From contig CANMXP010000014.1 of assembly GCA_947501845.1 (NCBI GenBank), positions 81,556 through 145,555 on the forward strand: DNA of 64,000 nt, given 5' to 3'. A program made the translations under genes and the position numbers. This DNA is from an uncultured Flavobacteriaceae bacterium. GTDB lineage: Bacteria; Bacteroidota; Bacteroidia; Flavobacteriales; Flavobacteriaceae. Positions 37,855-47,300 of the stretch are shown piece by piece (position 1 is the first letter of the stretch; the number at the start of each line of letters is the position of its first letter). Below the pieces are notes generated by a model, which saw nothing but the letters and a program-made list of their open reading frames with translations, made no database searches and was not told the origin of the DNA.

Positions 37855-38502
37855 ATGGAAAAGGATTTAAGCAATTATAGGAAGTCTTACGAAAAGCATG
37901 AATTACTACTAAAAGATGTGCCAGAAAACCCAATGGAATTATTCCAAAAATGGTTTTATGAAGTGGATAAATTTTTCACTAAAGGCGAAACAAATGCTAT
38001 GACAGTTGCTACTATTGGCTTGGATGGATTTCCAAAGAATAGGGTTGTACTTCTTAAGCGTTTTACTTATGAAGGTTTTATTTTTTATACAAATTATAAT
38101 AGCGAAAAAGGCAAGGCAATTGCTCAAAATCCTAACGTTTGTTTATCTTTTTTTTGGCATGGAGCAGAGCGCCAAGTTATTATAAAAGGAAAAGCAGAAA
38201 GGATTGCTGAAAATTTAAGTGATGGTTACTTTGAATCTAGACCAAGAGGAAGCCAATTAGGAGCCATCGTTTCAGAACAGAGTGAGGTTATTGAAAACAG
38301 AGACGCTATCGAAAAAAAGCTTTTAGAATTAGAAAAAGAATTTGAAGGAAAAGAAATACCAAGACCGACCCATTGGGGTGGTTATATAGTAAAGCCTTCA
38401 GAAATAGAGTTCTGGCAAGGCCGCCCTAATCGATTACATGACAGAATCAGATTTATGCTTCAACCAGATTATAATTGGAAAATTGATCGACTATCTCCTT
38501 AA
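37855..38502 (+). CDS. pdxH: Pyridoxamine 5'-phosphate oxidase
   Basis: FMN enzyme that oxidises pyridoxine/pyridoxamine phosphate to pyridoxal 5'-phosphate. The 215-residue protein shows the FMN-binding blocks NRVVLLKRFTYEGFIFYTNY and SEKGKAIAQNP, the ESRPRGSQLGAIVSEQS motif and the C-terminal signature EFWQGRPNRLHDRI with PLP-contacting Arg/His. Normal family length. Single gene. Confidence 0.96.
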   Translation: MEKDLSNYRKSYEKHELLLKDVPENPMELFQKWFYEVDKFFTKGETNAMTVATIGLDGFPKNRVVLLKRFTYEGFIFYTNYNSEKGKAIAQNPNVCLSFFWHGAERQVIIKGKAERIAENLSDGYFESRPRGSQLGAIVSEQSEVIENRDAIEKKLLELEKEFEGKEIPRPTHWGGYIVKPSEIEFWQGRPNRLHDRIRFMLQPDYNWKIDRLSP

Positions 38503-38665
38503 ACAATCGTTTAAATGACCATATTATCGGTTAAAACAACGCTTTGTCGATTAAAAACAAAATAACACGACAAAAAGCACGTTTTTAATCGATTTTAACA
38601 TTTTTTTAACATTCACTTCAGGGTAGGCTGCTAATTTTACAAAACCTAATCTAAATAACCTACTT

Positions 38666-39163
38666 ATGAAGTCATTAATCAAACTGCCATTATTGGCATT
38701 GTTGGCTGTGTTGACGTTTACCTCTTGTTCAACAGATAGCATAGATGATAAAGCAGATACTGCTGAATTAAACCTTATTGCACAAGAAGCCAAAACCATA
38801 GAAGTAGATATACTTGAGCTTATAAATGACTATAGATTATCATTGGGATTAAACCCTTTGAACGATATGTCTGTAGTAAAATCTGTTGCGTTTAGTCATA
38901 CAGATTATATGATTGACAATGATCAGGTATCGCATGATAATTTTTTTACTCGCAGTAATTACTTGAAAGCAAATGCTGGTGCTAAAAAAGTGTCTGAGAA
39001 TGTAGCATATGGATATAGTTCTGCTGAAACCGTAGTTAAAGCTTGGATTAAAAGTGAAGGGCATAGAGGCACCATTGAAGGCGACTTTACAAACTTTGAT
39101 ATTTCAGCCGAAAAAAATAATAATGGAAGATGGTATTTTACGAACATCTTTATAAAGAAATAA
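38666..39163 (+). CDS. CAP/SCP domain lipoprotein
   Basis: A 165-residue lipoprotein (signal LLAVLTFTSC, lipobox Cys21) with a CAP (SCP-like, YkwD-type) domain. It has ELINDYRLSLGLNPL, AFSHTDYMI, SENVAYG and SEGHRGTI, placing the conserved His and Glu residues of the CAP cavity. CAP proteins in bacteria are extracellular and of poorly defined function. It is monocistronic, with a candidate terminator about 130 bp downstream. Confidence 0.85.
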   Translation: MKSLIKLPLLALLAVLTFTSCSTDSIDDKADTAELNLIAQEAKTIEVDILELINDYRLSLGLNPLNDMSVVKSVAFSHTDYMIDNDQVSHDNFFTRSNYLKANAGAKKVSENVAYGYSSAETVVKAWIKSEGHRGTIEGDFTNFDISAEKNNNGRWYFTNIFIKK

Positions 39164-39292
39164 ATTGCTTTTATTTAAGCAATTAAAAGCATAACCTATT
39201 TAATGTACTAATTTTTTGCAATGTAAAATTTTATGATTAAATGGGTTATTATTGATAACTTAATCGTTATTGAATTTAGCTTTAGGTAAAGG

Positions 39293-39320
39293 TCCTCCCA
39301 AGAATTTGGGAGGATTTTTT
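39293..39320 (+). terminator. Rho-independent terminator after CAP gene
   Basis: TCCTCCCAA (39293-39301) pairs with TTGGGAGGA (39306-39314) around a 4-nt loop, followed by a T-run. It lies 130 bp behind the CAP-domain gene, so a short untranslated RNA in between is possible, but nothing specific is seen. Confidence 0.75.
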
Positions 39321-39415
39321 GTTTATTGGTTTAACTTGATGTTGACGCAAAAACTATTTAAGTTTTTGATATCAAGTATTTTATATTGATCTAATATGGG
39401 TTTTATGAAAAAAGA

Positions 39416-39450
39416 AAAGCCATTAGAAAATTTTACCTTCTAATGGCTTT
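39416..39450 (-). terminator. Terminator of the adhesin operon
   Basis: Perfect 13-bp stem: AAAGCCATTAGAA (39416-39428) with TTCTAATGGCTTT (39438-39450). Read on the minus strand it is followed by TTCTTTTTTC. It lies 25 bp after the last gene of the operon. Confidence 0.8.
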
Positions 39451-39474
39451 AATTATTATTGAACTTAGGCTTAA

Positions 39475-41397
39475 TTATTCCATTTTAACCACAATAAATT
39501 GTGTACGTCTGTTGGCTTGATGCTGCTCTTCTGTACAATTTATTGTATTATCGCAATCATTAGCTAATTTTTGCTCGCCATAACCTTTGTATTCAGTAAT
39601 TCTAGCAGGGTCTACGCCTTTATCTACTAAATACTTGTAAGTAGCGTTTGCTCTGTCTAAAGACAGCTTGTTGTTGTACTCTGATGAACCTCTAGAATCT
39701 GTATGTGATTCTATTTTAATAACCATACTTGGGTATGTATTCATCATTAAATTAACGATTCGATCTAATTCGACTGTACCATCACGCCTAATATCGAACT
39801 TATTAAAATCAAAGTAAATAGGGTAGAGCTCTGTAATTGGAGTCACCTTTTTTACCACACGATTTAAGTTAAAATCGGCAGTAATGCTTGTAACTTTATT
39901 TTCTACACCTTTAGAAGTAACCTGTCTGGTGTCTTCTATATAATTGTCCTTTTTAATGTTTATAACATAGTCGGCGTCTCTATCTATATTTATTTCATAA
40001 TTGCCATCTTCATCTGTTTCTAAATGTGCAATTTCTTTATTATTGCTATCAAGAAGCGTAACAATTGCATTTGGTACAGGTGTATTTGTAGTTATGTCTG
40101 TAATAGTACCTTCTATTTTTAATTGTGGAATTCTGTCATATGCATAAATATCATCGCTACCAATGCCACCATTTCTATTTGACGCAAAATAACCTGACAG
40201 ACCATCTTCATTCATAAAAAATGAAAAATCGTCTTTGCTTGAATTTACAGGAACCCCTAGGTTAAGAACGCTAATAATATTATTGTTTTTGTCTGAAACG
40301 GTTCCGAAAATATCTAATAAACCTAAGCCAGGATGGCCATCTGAGGCAAGAAAAAGAACACCTTCATTATTAATAAAAGGAAATCTTTCATTTTTATCTG
40401 TATTAACAATATTTCCCATATTTTGTGGTTTGCCAAAAGTACCATCGCTATTTATATCTACATGGTAAATATCTGTTCCTCCAAAGCCATCAGGCATATT
40501 GGAAGCAAAATATAACTTGGTTCCATCATTATTTAATGCAGGATGACCGTTAGAGAAGTCGTTACTATTAAAAGGAAGTTCTTCAATATTTGTCCATTTA
40601 TCTTCAATTAAGGAAGCTTTATAAATTTTAAGGTTGGTCATGCCTTCATCATCTTTTCCTAAAACATTTTTGCTAAAATTATTTCTGGAAAAATATATCG
40701 TTTTACCATCTTTTGTTATGGTAACAGGACCTTCGTGATAAATAGAGTTTATATCACCTTTAAGTTTAGATTTGTGATCTACAATACTATCATTGGCACT
40801 TTTATCTGTTACATAAATGTCTAAAAAAGGTTCTTCGTTCCAACCGTAAATGTGTTTTGTTGAAACACCTGTATTTCTGGACGAAGCGAAATAGATATTG
40901 CCATCATGCTCATAAGCTCCAAAATCACTATATTTTGAATTGAAATTAACATCAGTTAAAAAATATTGTTGTTTTGCATTGAAAATAGAATTAATAAAAT
41001 CTGAGTCCTTTAAAAATTTCTCTTCATTTATTTCTCCTCCAGCCTTTTTATAACGTTTTAGCCAAACACGAGATTCTTTATAATCTTTTATGCCTCTTAG
41101 TGCTTGGGCATAATTGTAATAGTAGGCTATAGGTACATTAGGTTGTTCTACAACTTTTTTATAGTACACTACCGCACTATCTGGATTTCGCATAAAGGCA
41201 TAGCTATCTGCAAGCTGTCTGGTTGCATAATCTGCGTTAAAGTCTTTTTCTATAAGATTATGATACACTTGGGCAGCATTAACAAACGAAAATTTGTTAA
41301 ATAGGTTATCTGCCTTCTTTTGAGAACCATATTGGGCAAGTACTGATAAGCTTGTAAGCAATATGATGCCAGTTAATATATAATTTCTTAATCTCAT
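39475..41397 (-). CDS. TPR / PD40-propeller / OmpA-domain outer-membrane protein (PorE-like layout), copy 1
   Basis: A 640-residue exported protein (signal ending LSVLAQ). In order: TPR-like helices (about 25-130), a WD40/PD40-type propeller with DGKTIYFSRNNF and NNDGTKLYFASN repeats (about 145-410), a carboxypeptidase-regulatory-like beta domain (DEDGNYEINIDRDADY, about 430-510) and a C-terminal OmpA peptidoglycan-binding domain (ESHTDSRGSSEYNNKLSLDRA, about 530-640). This layout matches the T9SS-associated PorE of Porphyromonas, although this protein has an ordinary signal peptide rather than a lipobox. Last gene of the adhesin operon. It probably ties the surface apparatus to peptidoglycan. 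Confidence 0.85.
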   Translation of the reverse strand: MRLRNYILTGIILLTSLSVLAQYGSQKKADNLFNKFSFVNAAQVYHNLIEKDFNADYATRQLADSYAFMRNPDSAVVYYKKVVEQPNVPIAYYYNYAQALRGIKDYKESRVWLKRYKKAGGEINEEKFLKDSDFINSIFNAKQQYFLTDVNFNSKYSDFGAYEHDGNIYFASSRNTGVSTKHIYGWNEEPFLDIYVTDKSANDSIVDHKSKLKGDINSIYHEGPVTITKDGKTIYFSRNNFSKNVLGKDDEGMTNLKIYKASLIEDKWTNIEELPFNSNDFSNGHPALNNDGTKLYFASNMPDGFGGTDIYHVDINSDGTFGKPQNMGNIVNTDKNERFPFINNEGVLFLASDGHPGLGLLDIFGTVSDKNNNIISVLNLGVPVNSSKDDFSFFMNEDGLSGYFASNRNGGIGSDDIYAYDRIPQLKIEGTITDITTNTPVPNAIVTLLDSNNKEIAHLETDEDGNYEINIDRDADYVINIKKDNYIEDTRQVTSKGVENKVTSITADFNLNRVVKKVTPITELYPIYFDFNKFDIRRDGTVELDRIVNLMMNTYPSMVIKIESHTDSRGSSEYNNKLSLDRANATYKYLVDKGVDPARITEYKGYGEQKLANDCDNTINCTEEQHQANRRTQFIVVKME

Positions 41398-41490
41398 GGG
41401 GTCATTAGTTTTAATTTAAAAACCTTCACTAATCGGTTAATTAGTTGTCGTTTTTGTTTATTTAAACATAGATTGGTTTAAGCTTTGTTA

Positions 41491-43410
41491 TTATTCCATT
41501 TTTACAACGATAAATTGAGTACGTCTGTTTAATTGGTGGTCTTTTTCTTCACAGTCTTGCCCATCTTCACAACCATTAGTTAATCTACGTTCTCCAAAAC
41601 CTTGATGCTCTGTAATTCTTTCTGGGGCAATGCCTTTAGAAATTAAATACGCGTAGGTTGAATTTGCTCTATCTATAGATAGTTTATCATTGTATGTTAG
41701 ATTACCTCTTGAATCGGTATGAGACTCAATACGGATGACCATATCTGGATAATCGTTTTGCATTAGGCTAACAATTTTATCGAGCTCTAAAGCTGCATCT
41801 TCTCTAATGTTATATTTGTTGAAATCAAAGTAAATAGTATTTAACTCTGCAAGTTTTATAACATTAGGTACTGGATTTAATAATAAATTGGCATTAATAG
41901 TGACAAGTTCTGTCTGAATATTTTTAGAAGTGAATGTTCTGTAATCATCAATATATTTGTCTTGACTAGCAACAATTTTATAATCTTTATTTCTGTCAAT
42001 ATTTATTTGATAATAGCCGTTTTCATCGGTTATCATATTAGCAATCTTGTTACCTTTATCATCAAATAAAGTGATAACAGAATTAGCAATAGGGTTCATG
42101 TTAATAGCATCTGTTACAACACCTTCAACATGTAGAACAGGTTCTCTATGATAAGCATATATATCATCACTACCACGCCCCCCTTTTCTATTGGATGCAA
42201 AATAGCCCGTAATACCGTTTGGATTCATTGAAAATGAAAAGTCATCTTTATTAGAATTTACAGGGACTCCTAAATTTATAACATCTACGATGCTGTCATC
42301 ATCTTCTCCTTTAATCGTTGCAAAAATATCTAACAAGCCTAGGCCAGTATGTCCATCTGAAGAAAAGAATAAAACCCCTTCGTTATTTATAAAAGGAAAT
42401 CCTTCGGCACTTTCGGTATTTACAGTATCTCCAACATTTTGTATTTCTGTTAGCGAGCCATCTGGTTGTATGTTAACAACCCATATATCTGAACCTCCTC
42501 TAGTTCCAGGTCTATCGGATGTAAAGTATAACTTGGTATCATCAATATTTAAAGCTGGGTGTTGTGTTGAAAAGTCATCACTATTAATTGATAAATCTTC
42601 TATATTGGTCCATTCACCATCAATTAAAGTAGCTCTATAAATCTTCATGTTGGTCAAGCCCTTTTTGTCTTTTGCTTCAACGCCTTCGGTGAAATTATTT
42701 CTAGAAAAGTACATGGTACGGCCATTCTTTGTAATAGTTACTGGGCCATCGTGATAAATGGAGTTTACATCTCCTTTTACTTTTCCTGTATGATCAACAT
42801 TTTTTCTAGATCCAACCTCAGTTACATAAACATCTAAAAAAGGTTGTTCGTTCCAGCCATAAAGTCTTTTTACGGAAACACCTTCATCTCTGGAAGAGGC
42901 AAAATATACTTTACCATCATGTTCAAAGGCACCAAAATCACTATATTTTGAGTTGAAACGAACTCTATCTAAGAAATACTGCTGTTTCGCACCAAAAACA
43001 CTGGTGATAAAATTGATATCTTTAGAAAAATCATTGGCATTTACGACGCCTCCAGAATCTTTGAAACGTTTTAACCAAACTTGAGAGTCGTCATATTTTT
43101 TCATACCTCTAAGCGATTGTGCATATTTGTAGTAATACTCAACAGGCACATTTTCTTGCTTAACGACATTTTTATAATATCTTGAAGCATTTCTTGGGTC
43201 TCTTAAATAAGCATAGCAATCTGCTAATTGACGGGTTGCATAATCCTTATTATAGTTGTTTTGAATAAGTTCTCTATAAACTTTTGCAGCTTTTACAAAA
43301 GAGAATTTATTGAATAATGTATCGGCTCTTTTCTGTTTTCCTTGTTGTGAAAATACAGAAAAGCTTAACATTAAAGCGATACAGACTAATATGTAGTTTT
43401 TATTTTTCAT
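41491..43410 (-). CDS. TPR / PD40-propeller / OmpA-domain outer-membrane protein, copy 2
   Basis: A 639-residue paralogue of the next gene with the same four-part layout and closely similar motifs: signal ending FSVFSQ, DGPVTITKNGRTMYFSRNNF in the propeller, DENGYYQINIDRNKDY in the beta domain and ESHTDSRGNLTYNDKLSIDRA in the OmpA domain. By eye the two are well above 50 percent identical over their whole length, so they arose by tandem duplication. It follows the PorP/SprF-like gene by 12 bp. Function as for copy 1. Confidence 0.85.
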   Translation of the reverse strand: MKNKNYILVCIALMLSFSVFSQQGKQKRADTLFNKFSFVKAAKVYRELIQNNYNKDYATRQLADCYAYLRDPRNASRYYKNVVKQENVPVEYYYKYAQSLRGMKKYDDSQVWLKRFKDSGGVVNANDFSKDINFITSVFGAKQQYFLDRVRFNSKYSDFGAFEHDGKVYFASSRDEGVSVKRLYGWNEQPFLDVYVTEVGSRKNVDHTGKVKGDVNSIYHDGPVTITKNGRTMYFSRNNFTEGVEAKDKKGLTNMKIYRATLIDGEWTNIEDLSINSDDFSTQHPALNIDDTKLYFTSDRPGTRGGSDIWVVNIQPDGSLTEIQNVGDTVNTESAEGFPFINNEGVLFFSSDGHTGLGLLDIFATIKGEDDDSIVDVINLGVPVNSNKDDFSFSMNPNGITGYFASNRKGGRGSDDIYAYHREPVLHVEGVVTDAINMNPIANSVITLFDDKGNKIANMITDENGYYQINIDRNKDYKIVASQDKYIDDYRTFTSKNIQTELVTINANLLLNPVPNVIKLAELNTIYFDFNKYNIREDAALELDKIVSLMQNDYPDMVIRIESHTDSRGNLTYNDKLSIDRANSTYAYLISKGIAPERITEHQGFGERRLTNGCEDGQDCEEKDHQLNRRTQFIVVKME

Positions 43411-43422
43411 ATAAAAATCGTA

Positions 43423-44349
43423 TTAGAAATATCTTGGTGATTTTAATTTAGAACTTAAGAATTTAAATTCGTAAATAAGTAATATTTCATGAGTTCCAGT
43501 AGTGTAGTTAGCTATGTCTGAAATTGGTTTTTCATAAGCATAGCCTACACGTAATTGTCTAGAAACTTGAAAGTCTGCAATACCGCCTATAGCAGCTGTT
43601 TGCTCATTAATTCTATAAGAACCTCCTATCCAAAATTTCTCATTATACAAGAAATTAGCGGTAAGATCGAATGATAGTGGAGCACCATTAGTTGCTTTTA
43701 TTAAACCAGCAGGCTTAAATTTAAAACTTTTGCTTATGTCTAGAACGCCACCAAGTGTAAAGTAATAACTAATACGTTCTAAAGCTTTATAGTCACCTTG
43801 CTTATTTTCATCTGTATTTAATATTCTAGGAGCAGACAATCCAGCATAAAATCTATTGGTATGGTAATACACCCCAGCACCAATATTAGGAGCCCAGCGG
43901 TTTTCTGTTCCGTTAAAGAAGGGATCACTCGATACAGTTGGATCATTTATAAAGTCCTGATCAAAACTATAACCTGTAAAACCACCTTTTACACCAAAAG
44001 CTAATTTACCACTCCTTCCAGTAGGGATCGTATATGAGAAATCACCATATAGATACGAATAGTTTTGCGGACCTAAATCATCCTCAATAAAAGTTAGACC
44101 TAGCCCAATTCTATCATTCCTTAACGGTGTGTGTATAGAAAGAGTCTGTGTTATAGGACCTCCTTTAAAACCAACCCATTGGCTTCTATGTAATCCAACG
44201 ATGCTTAAAGCTTCTCGACTTCCAGCATAGGCTGGATTTATTGAGATTGTATTGTACATATACTGTGTGAATTGCGGTAATTGTTGTGCAACTCCAACCG
44301 TACAGCTTAACAATGCAATAGCGATTATATTAAATTTAATAAGTCTCAT
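43423..44349 (-). CDS. PorP/SprF family type IX secretion membrane protein
   Basis: A 308-residue outer-membrane barrel (signal ending GVAQQ). The start QLPQFTQYMYNTISINPAYAGSR and the block LHRSQWVGFKGGPITQTLSIHTPL are the family hallmark. SprF of Flavobacterium johnsoniae is needed to place the giant adhesin SprB on the surface; PorP-like copies are usually next to cargo with a gliding-type CTD, as here. It starts 11 bp after the adhesin stop. It probably serves this adhesin specifically. Confidence 0.92.
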   Translation of the reverse strand: MRLIKFNIIAIALLSCTVGVAQQLPQFTQYMYNTISINPAYAGSREALSIVGLHRSQWVGFKGGPITQTLSIHTPLRNDRIGLGLTFIEDDLGPQNYSYLYGDFSYTIPTGRSGKLAFGVKGGFTGYSFDQDFINDPTVSSDPFFNGTENRWAPNIGAGVYYHTNRFYAGLSAPRILNTDENKQGDYKALERISYYFTLGGVLDISKSFKFKPAGLIKATNGAPLSFDLTANFLYNEKFWIGGSYRINEQTAAIGGIADFQVSRQLRVGYAYEKPISDIANYTTGTHEILLIYEFKFLSSKLKSPRYF

Positions 44350-44360
44350 AGGTTATGTTT

Positions 44361-47300
44361 TTATTTGGTTCCTAAGTAAACAGGTCCTGTAATAGGATTC
44401 AATCCACTATTTTGTAATTTTATTATATAATAATATGTTCCGTTAGGGACTTTGCCAGCTGCTCCTATTGATGCACTGCTGGTAGTACCATTCCAATCAT
44501 TTTGATAATTGTCAGATTCGTATACCAAAGCTCCCCATCTGTTAAATATTTTTACGTCATAAATAAATCCACATAATTCAATACCTGAAATCTCAAAATA
44601 TTCATTATAAGCATCACCATTAGGGGTTACGGCTTTAGATATTGTAATATCGTTTTCACCACAAGGCAATACCACACAATCTGCATGTACATTCATAGTC
44701 ACTTCTGTAATGCTTATACAGCCTTCATCTGTAGTTGTATACCTAAACTTATAATCAATTCCACCACTTTCTGGTAAGAAGTCCAAGCTAAGCTCTAGAT
44801 TAGAAGGGTCAAATACACTACCGTTTAATGTTGCGGTAGTATCACCTTCTAAAAGCTCCCAGGTACCATTTGTATTAAGACCATCTGCTAATAAATTATT
44901 CATGTTGATAGCACCTTCATCATAACACCAGTCTGGTGCAACAACTTCGGTAACAACTTCATCAAGAGAAACAAAGAGGGTTTGTGTATAAACTTCTTCA
45001 TTATTACATTCATCTCTTACTGTCCAGCTTCTAACGATTTCATAATCGGCAAATACATTTTCATCAAACGAGTTCGTTTCGTTAAATACAACAATAATAT
45101 TGGTTGAACAGTTATCGCTAAAAGTTAGCTCTGGTACATCAGGTATATCGGTACAACTTACATTTAGTGTCTCTTCAAAAGTTGTTGTCGGTACTGGAGC
45201 TGTTGTATCTTGCACGGTTATAACTTGCGTATGCGTTGCTGTTAAACCACATTCATCAGTAGCAGTCCAAGTACGTGCTATTGTGTAATTGTTAGGACAA
45301 TTACCATTTGTTTTAACATCTTCAACAGTTACAATAGCATCGCCACAATTGTCTGTTGCGGTTAGTGTTTCTGCATTTGGTATAGCATCACATTCTACTG
45401 TTGCACTAGTTGCAGGGAGTGTTCCTTCAAAAGTTGGAGGTGTTGTGTCCTGTACTGTAATAATTTGTGTATGTGTTGTTGTTAAACCACATTCATCAGT
45501 AGCAATCCAAGTACGTGCTATTATGTAATTGTTAGGACAATTACCGTCTGTTCTAACATCATCAACTGTTACGGTTGCCGAACCACATGTATCTGTTGCA
45601 GTTAAAGTTTCGGCATCAGGGACAGCATCACATTCAACAACTTTATTAATATCTGGTAGTGTACCTTCAAAAGCTGGAGGTGTTGAGTCCTGTACGGTTA
45701 TTGTTTGAATGTGTGTATTTGTTAAGCCACATTCATCAGTAGCAGTATAAGTACGCGTAATGGTATAGTTATTAGCACAATTTCCATCAGTTCTAACATC
45801 TTCAACTGTTACATCGGCAGTTCCACAATTATCCGTAGCTGTTAAAATTTCTGCATCAGGAACACCGTTACATTCAACTGTAATGTTTCCAGGAAGTGTT
45901 GTTTGTTCGAATTCTGGAGCCGTGGTATCTGAAGTTGATATTACTTGGTTAGCACTTGCTTCATTTCCACAGACATCTGTAGCTGTCCAGGTACGGGTAA
46001 TAGTAAAAGTACCAGGGCATGCACCATCTGTTCTAACATCTACAAAAGTAATAATAGGATTTGCATCACAATTATCTGTTGCAGTGGCTGTACCAAAAGC
46101 TATTGGTGTTAGATTGTCGCTACATTCTGCTGTTTGATTAGCTGGTAGCGTAAGTACAGGAGGCGTGGTATCTTTGATTGTATATACAAAGGTCCAAGTA
46201 TCAGAGTTGCCTGCACAGTCTGTGTAGGTGTATGTATATGTTCTGATTATTTCACAGGCTGTAGAACCAGGGGTTTCAGTAATAACAGCAGTCGAAGGCG
46301 AAAGTAAGTTACCACATGTATCGTTAACCGTAGGAAGTGTAAACGTTTCGGTGGCATCGTCGATACATTCTACCGTACTAGCACCGTCTGCATCTGGGAT
46401 GGTAAAGGCAGGCGTATCAATAGTATATACAAAAGCCCAAGTATCAGAATTACCCGCACAGTCGGTATAAGTATAAGTATATGTTCGTGTTCCTTCACAT
46501 GTTAGTGGATCAGGGTTTTCAGTAATAATAGCGGCTGCTGCCGTTAAAATATTGTTACAGGCATCTGTCACGGTTGGTAACACGATACCAGATCCATCTG
46601 CATCTGCAATACAATCTACCGTACTGGCACCATCTGCATCTGTGATGTTAAATGTAGGGATATCTATAGTATATGTATATAACCAATCGGCAGTGTTACC
46701 CGCACAGTCGGTATAAGTAAACGTATATATCTTATCGCCCTCACATGCAGGGTCTGCACCTTCAGTCATTATAGGTGTAATATTATCACCATTGGCATCA
46801 GCTATAACGGGAGGAATAGGTGCTGTTGCATCTGCGATACAGTTGACAGTACTTCCGCCATTTGCAGGTACCGTAAACGGCGCTAACTCGATAGTATAAG
46901 TATAGGTCCAATCAGCTGTATTACCAGCACAATCGGTAAAAGTAAAAGCATAAACGACAGAACCCTGGCAATCGGGAGTCGCCGATACGGTAGGAGTCGA
47001 TGGCGTTAAAAGATTACCACAATTGTCGGTAACCGCAGGAGGTGTAGGCTCAACGGCATCCGCTAAATTATCAACAGTTTCCGTGCCATTTGCAGGCAAA
47101 GAAAACACAGATAAGTCAATGGTGTACACAAACGCCCAGGTATCTGAATTACCCGCACAATCGGTATAGGTATACGTATAAGTTCTGGTACCTTCACATG
47201 TCAACGGGTCAGGACTGTCGGTAACAACAGGAGCCGAAGGTGTCAAGGAGTTGTTACAGGCATCAGTTACGGTCGGTAGTACGATACCAGATCCATCGGC

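Noticed and set aside
44960..46470. Several plus-strand open frames antisense to the adhesin repeats
   Set aside because: They arise from the repeated codons of the adhesin; low-complexity Val/Ser composition and no start signals.
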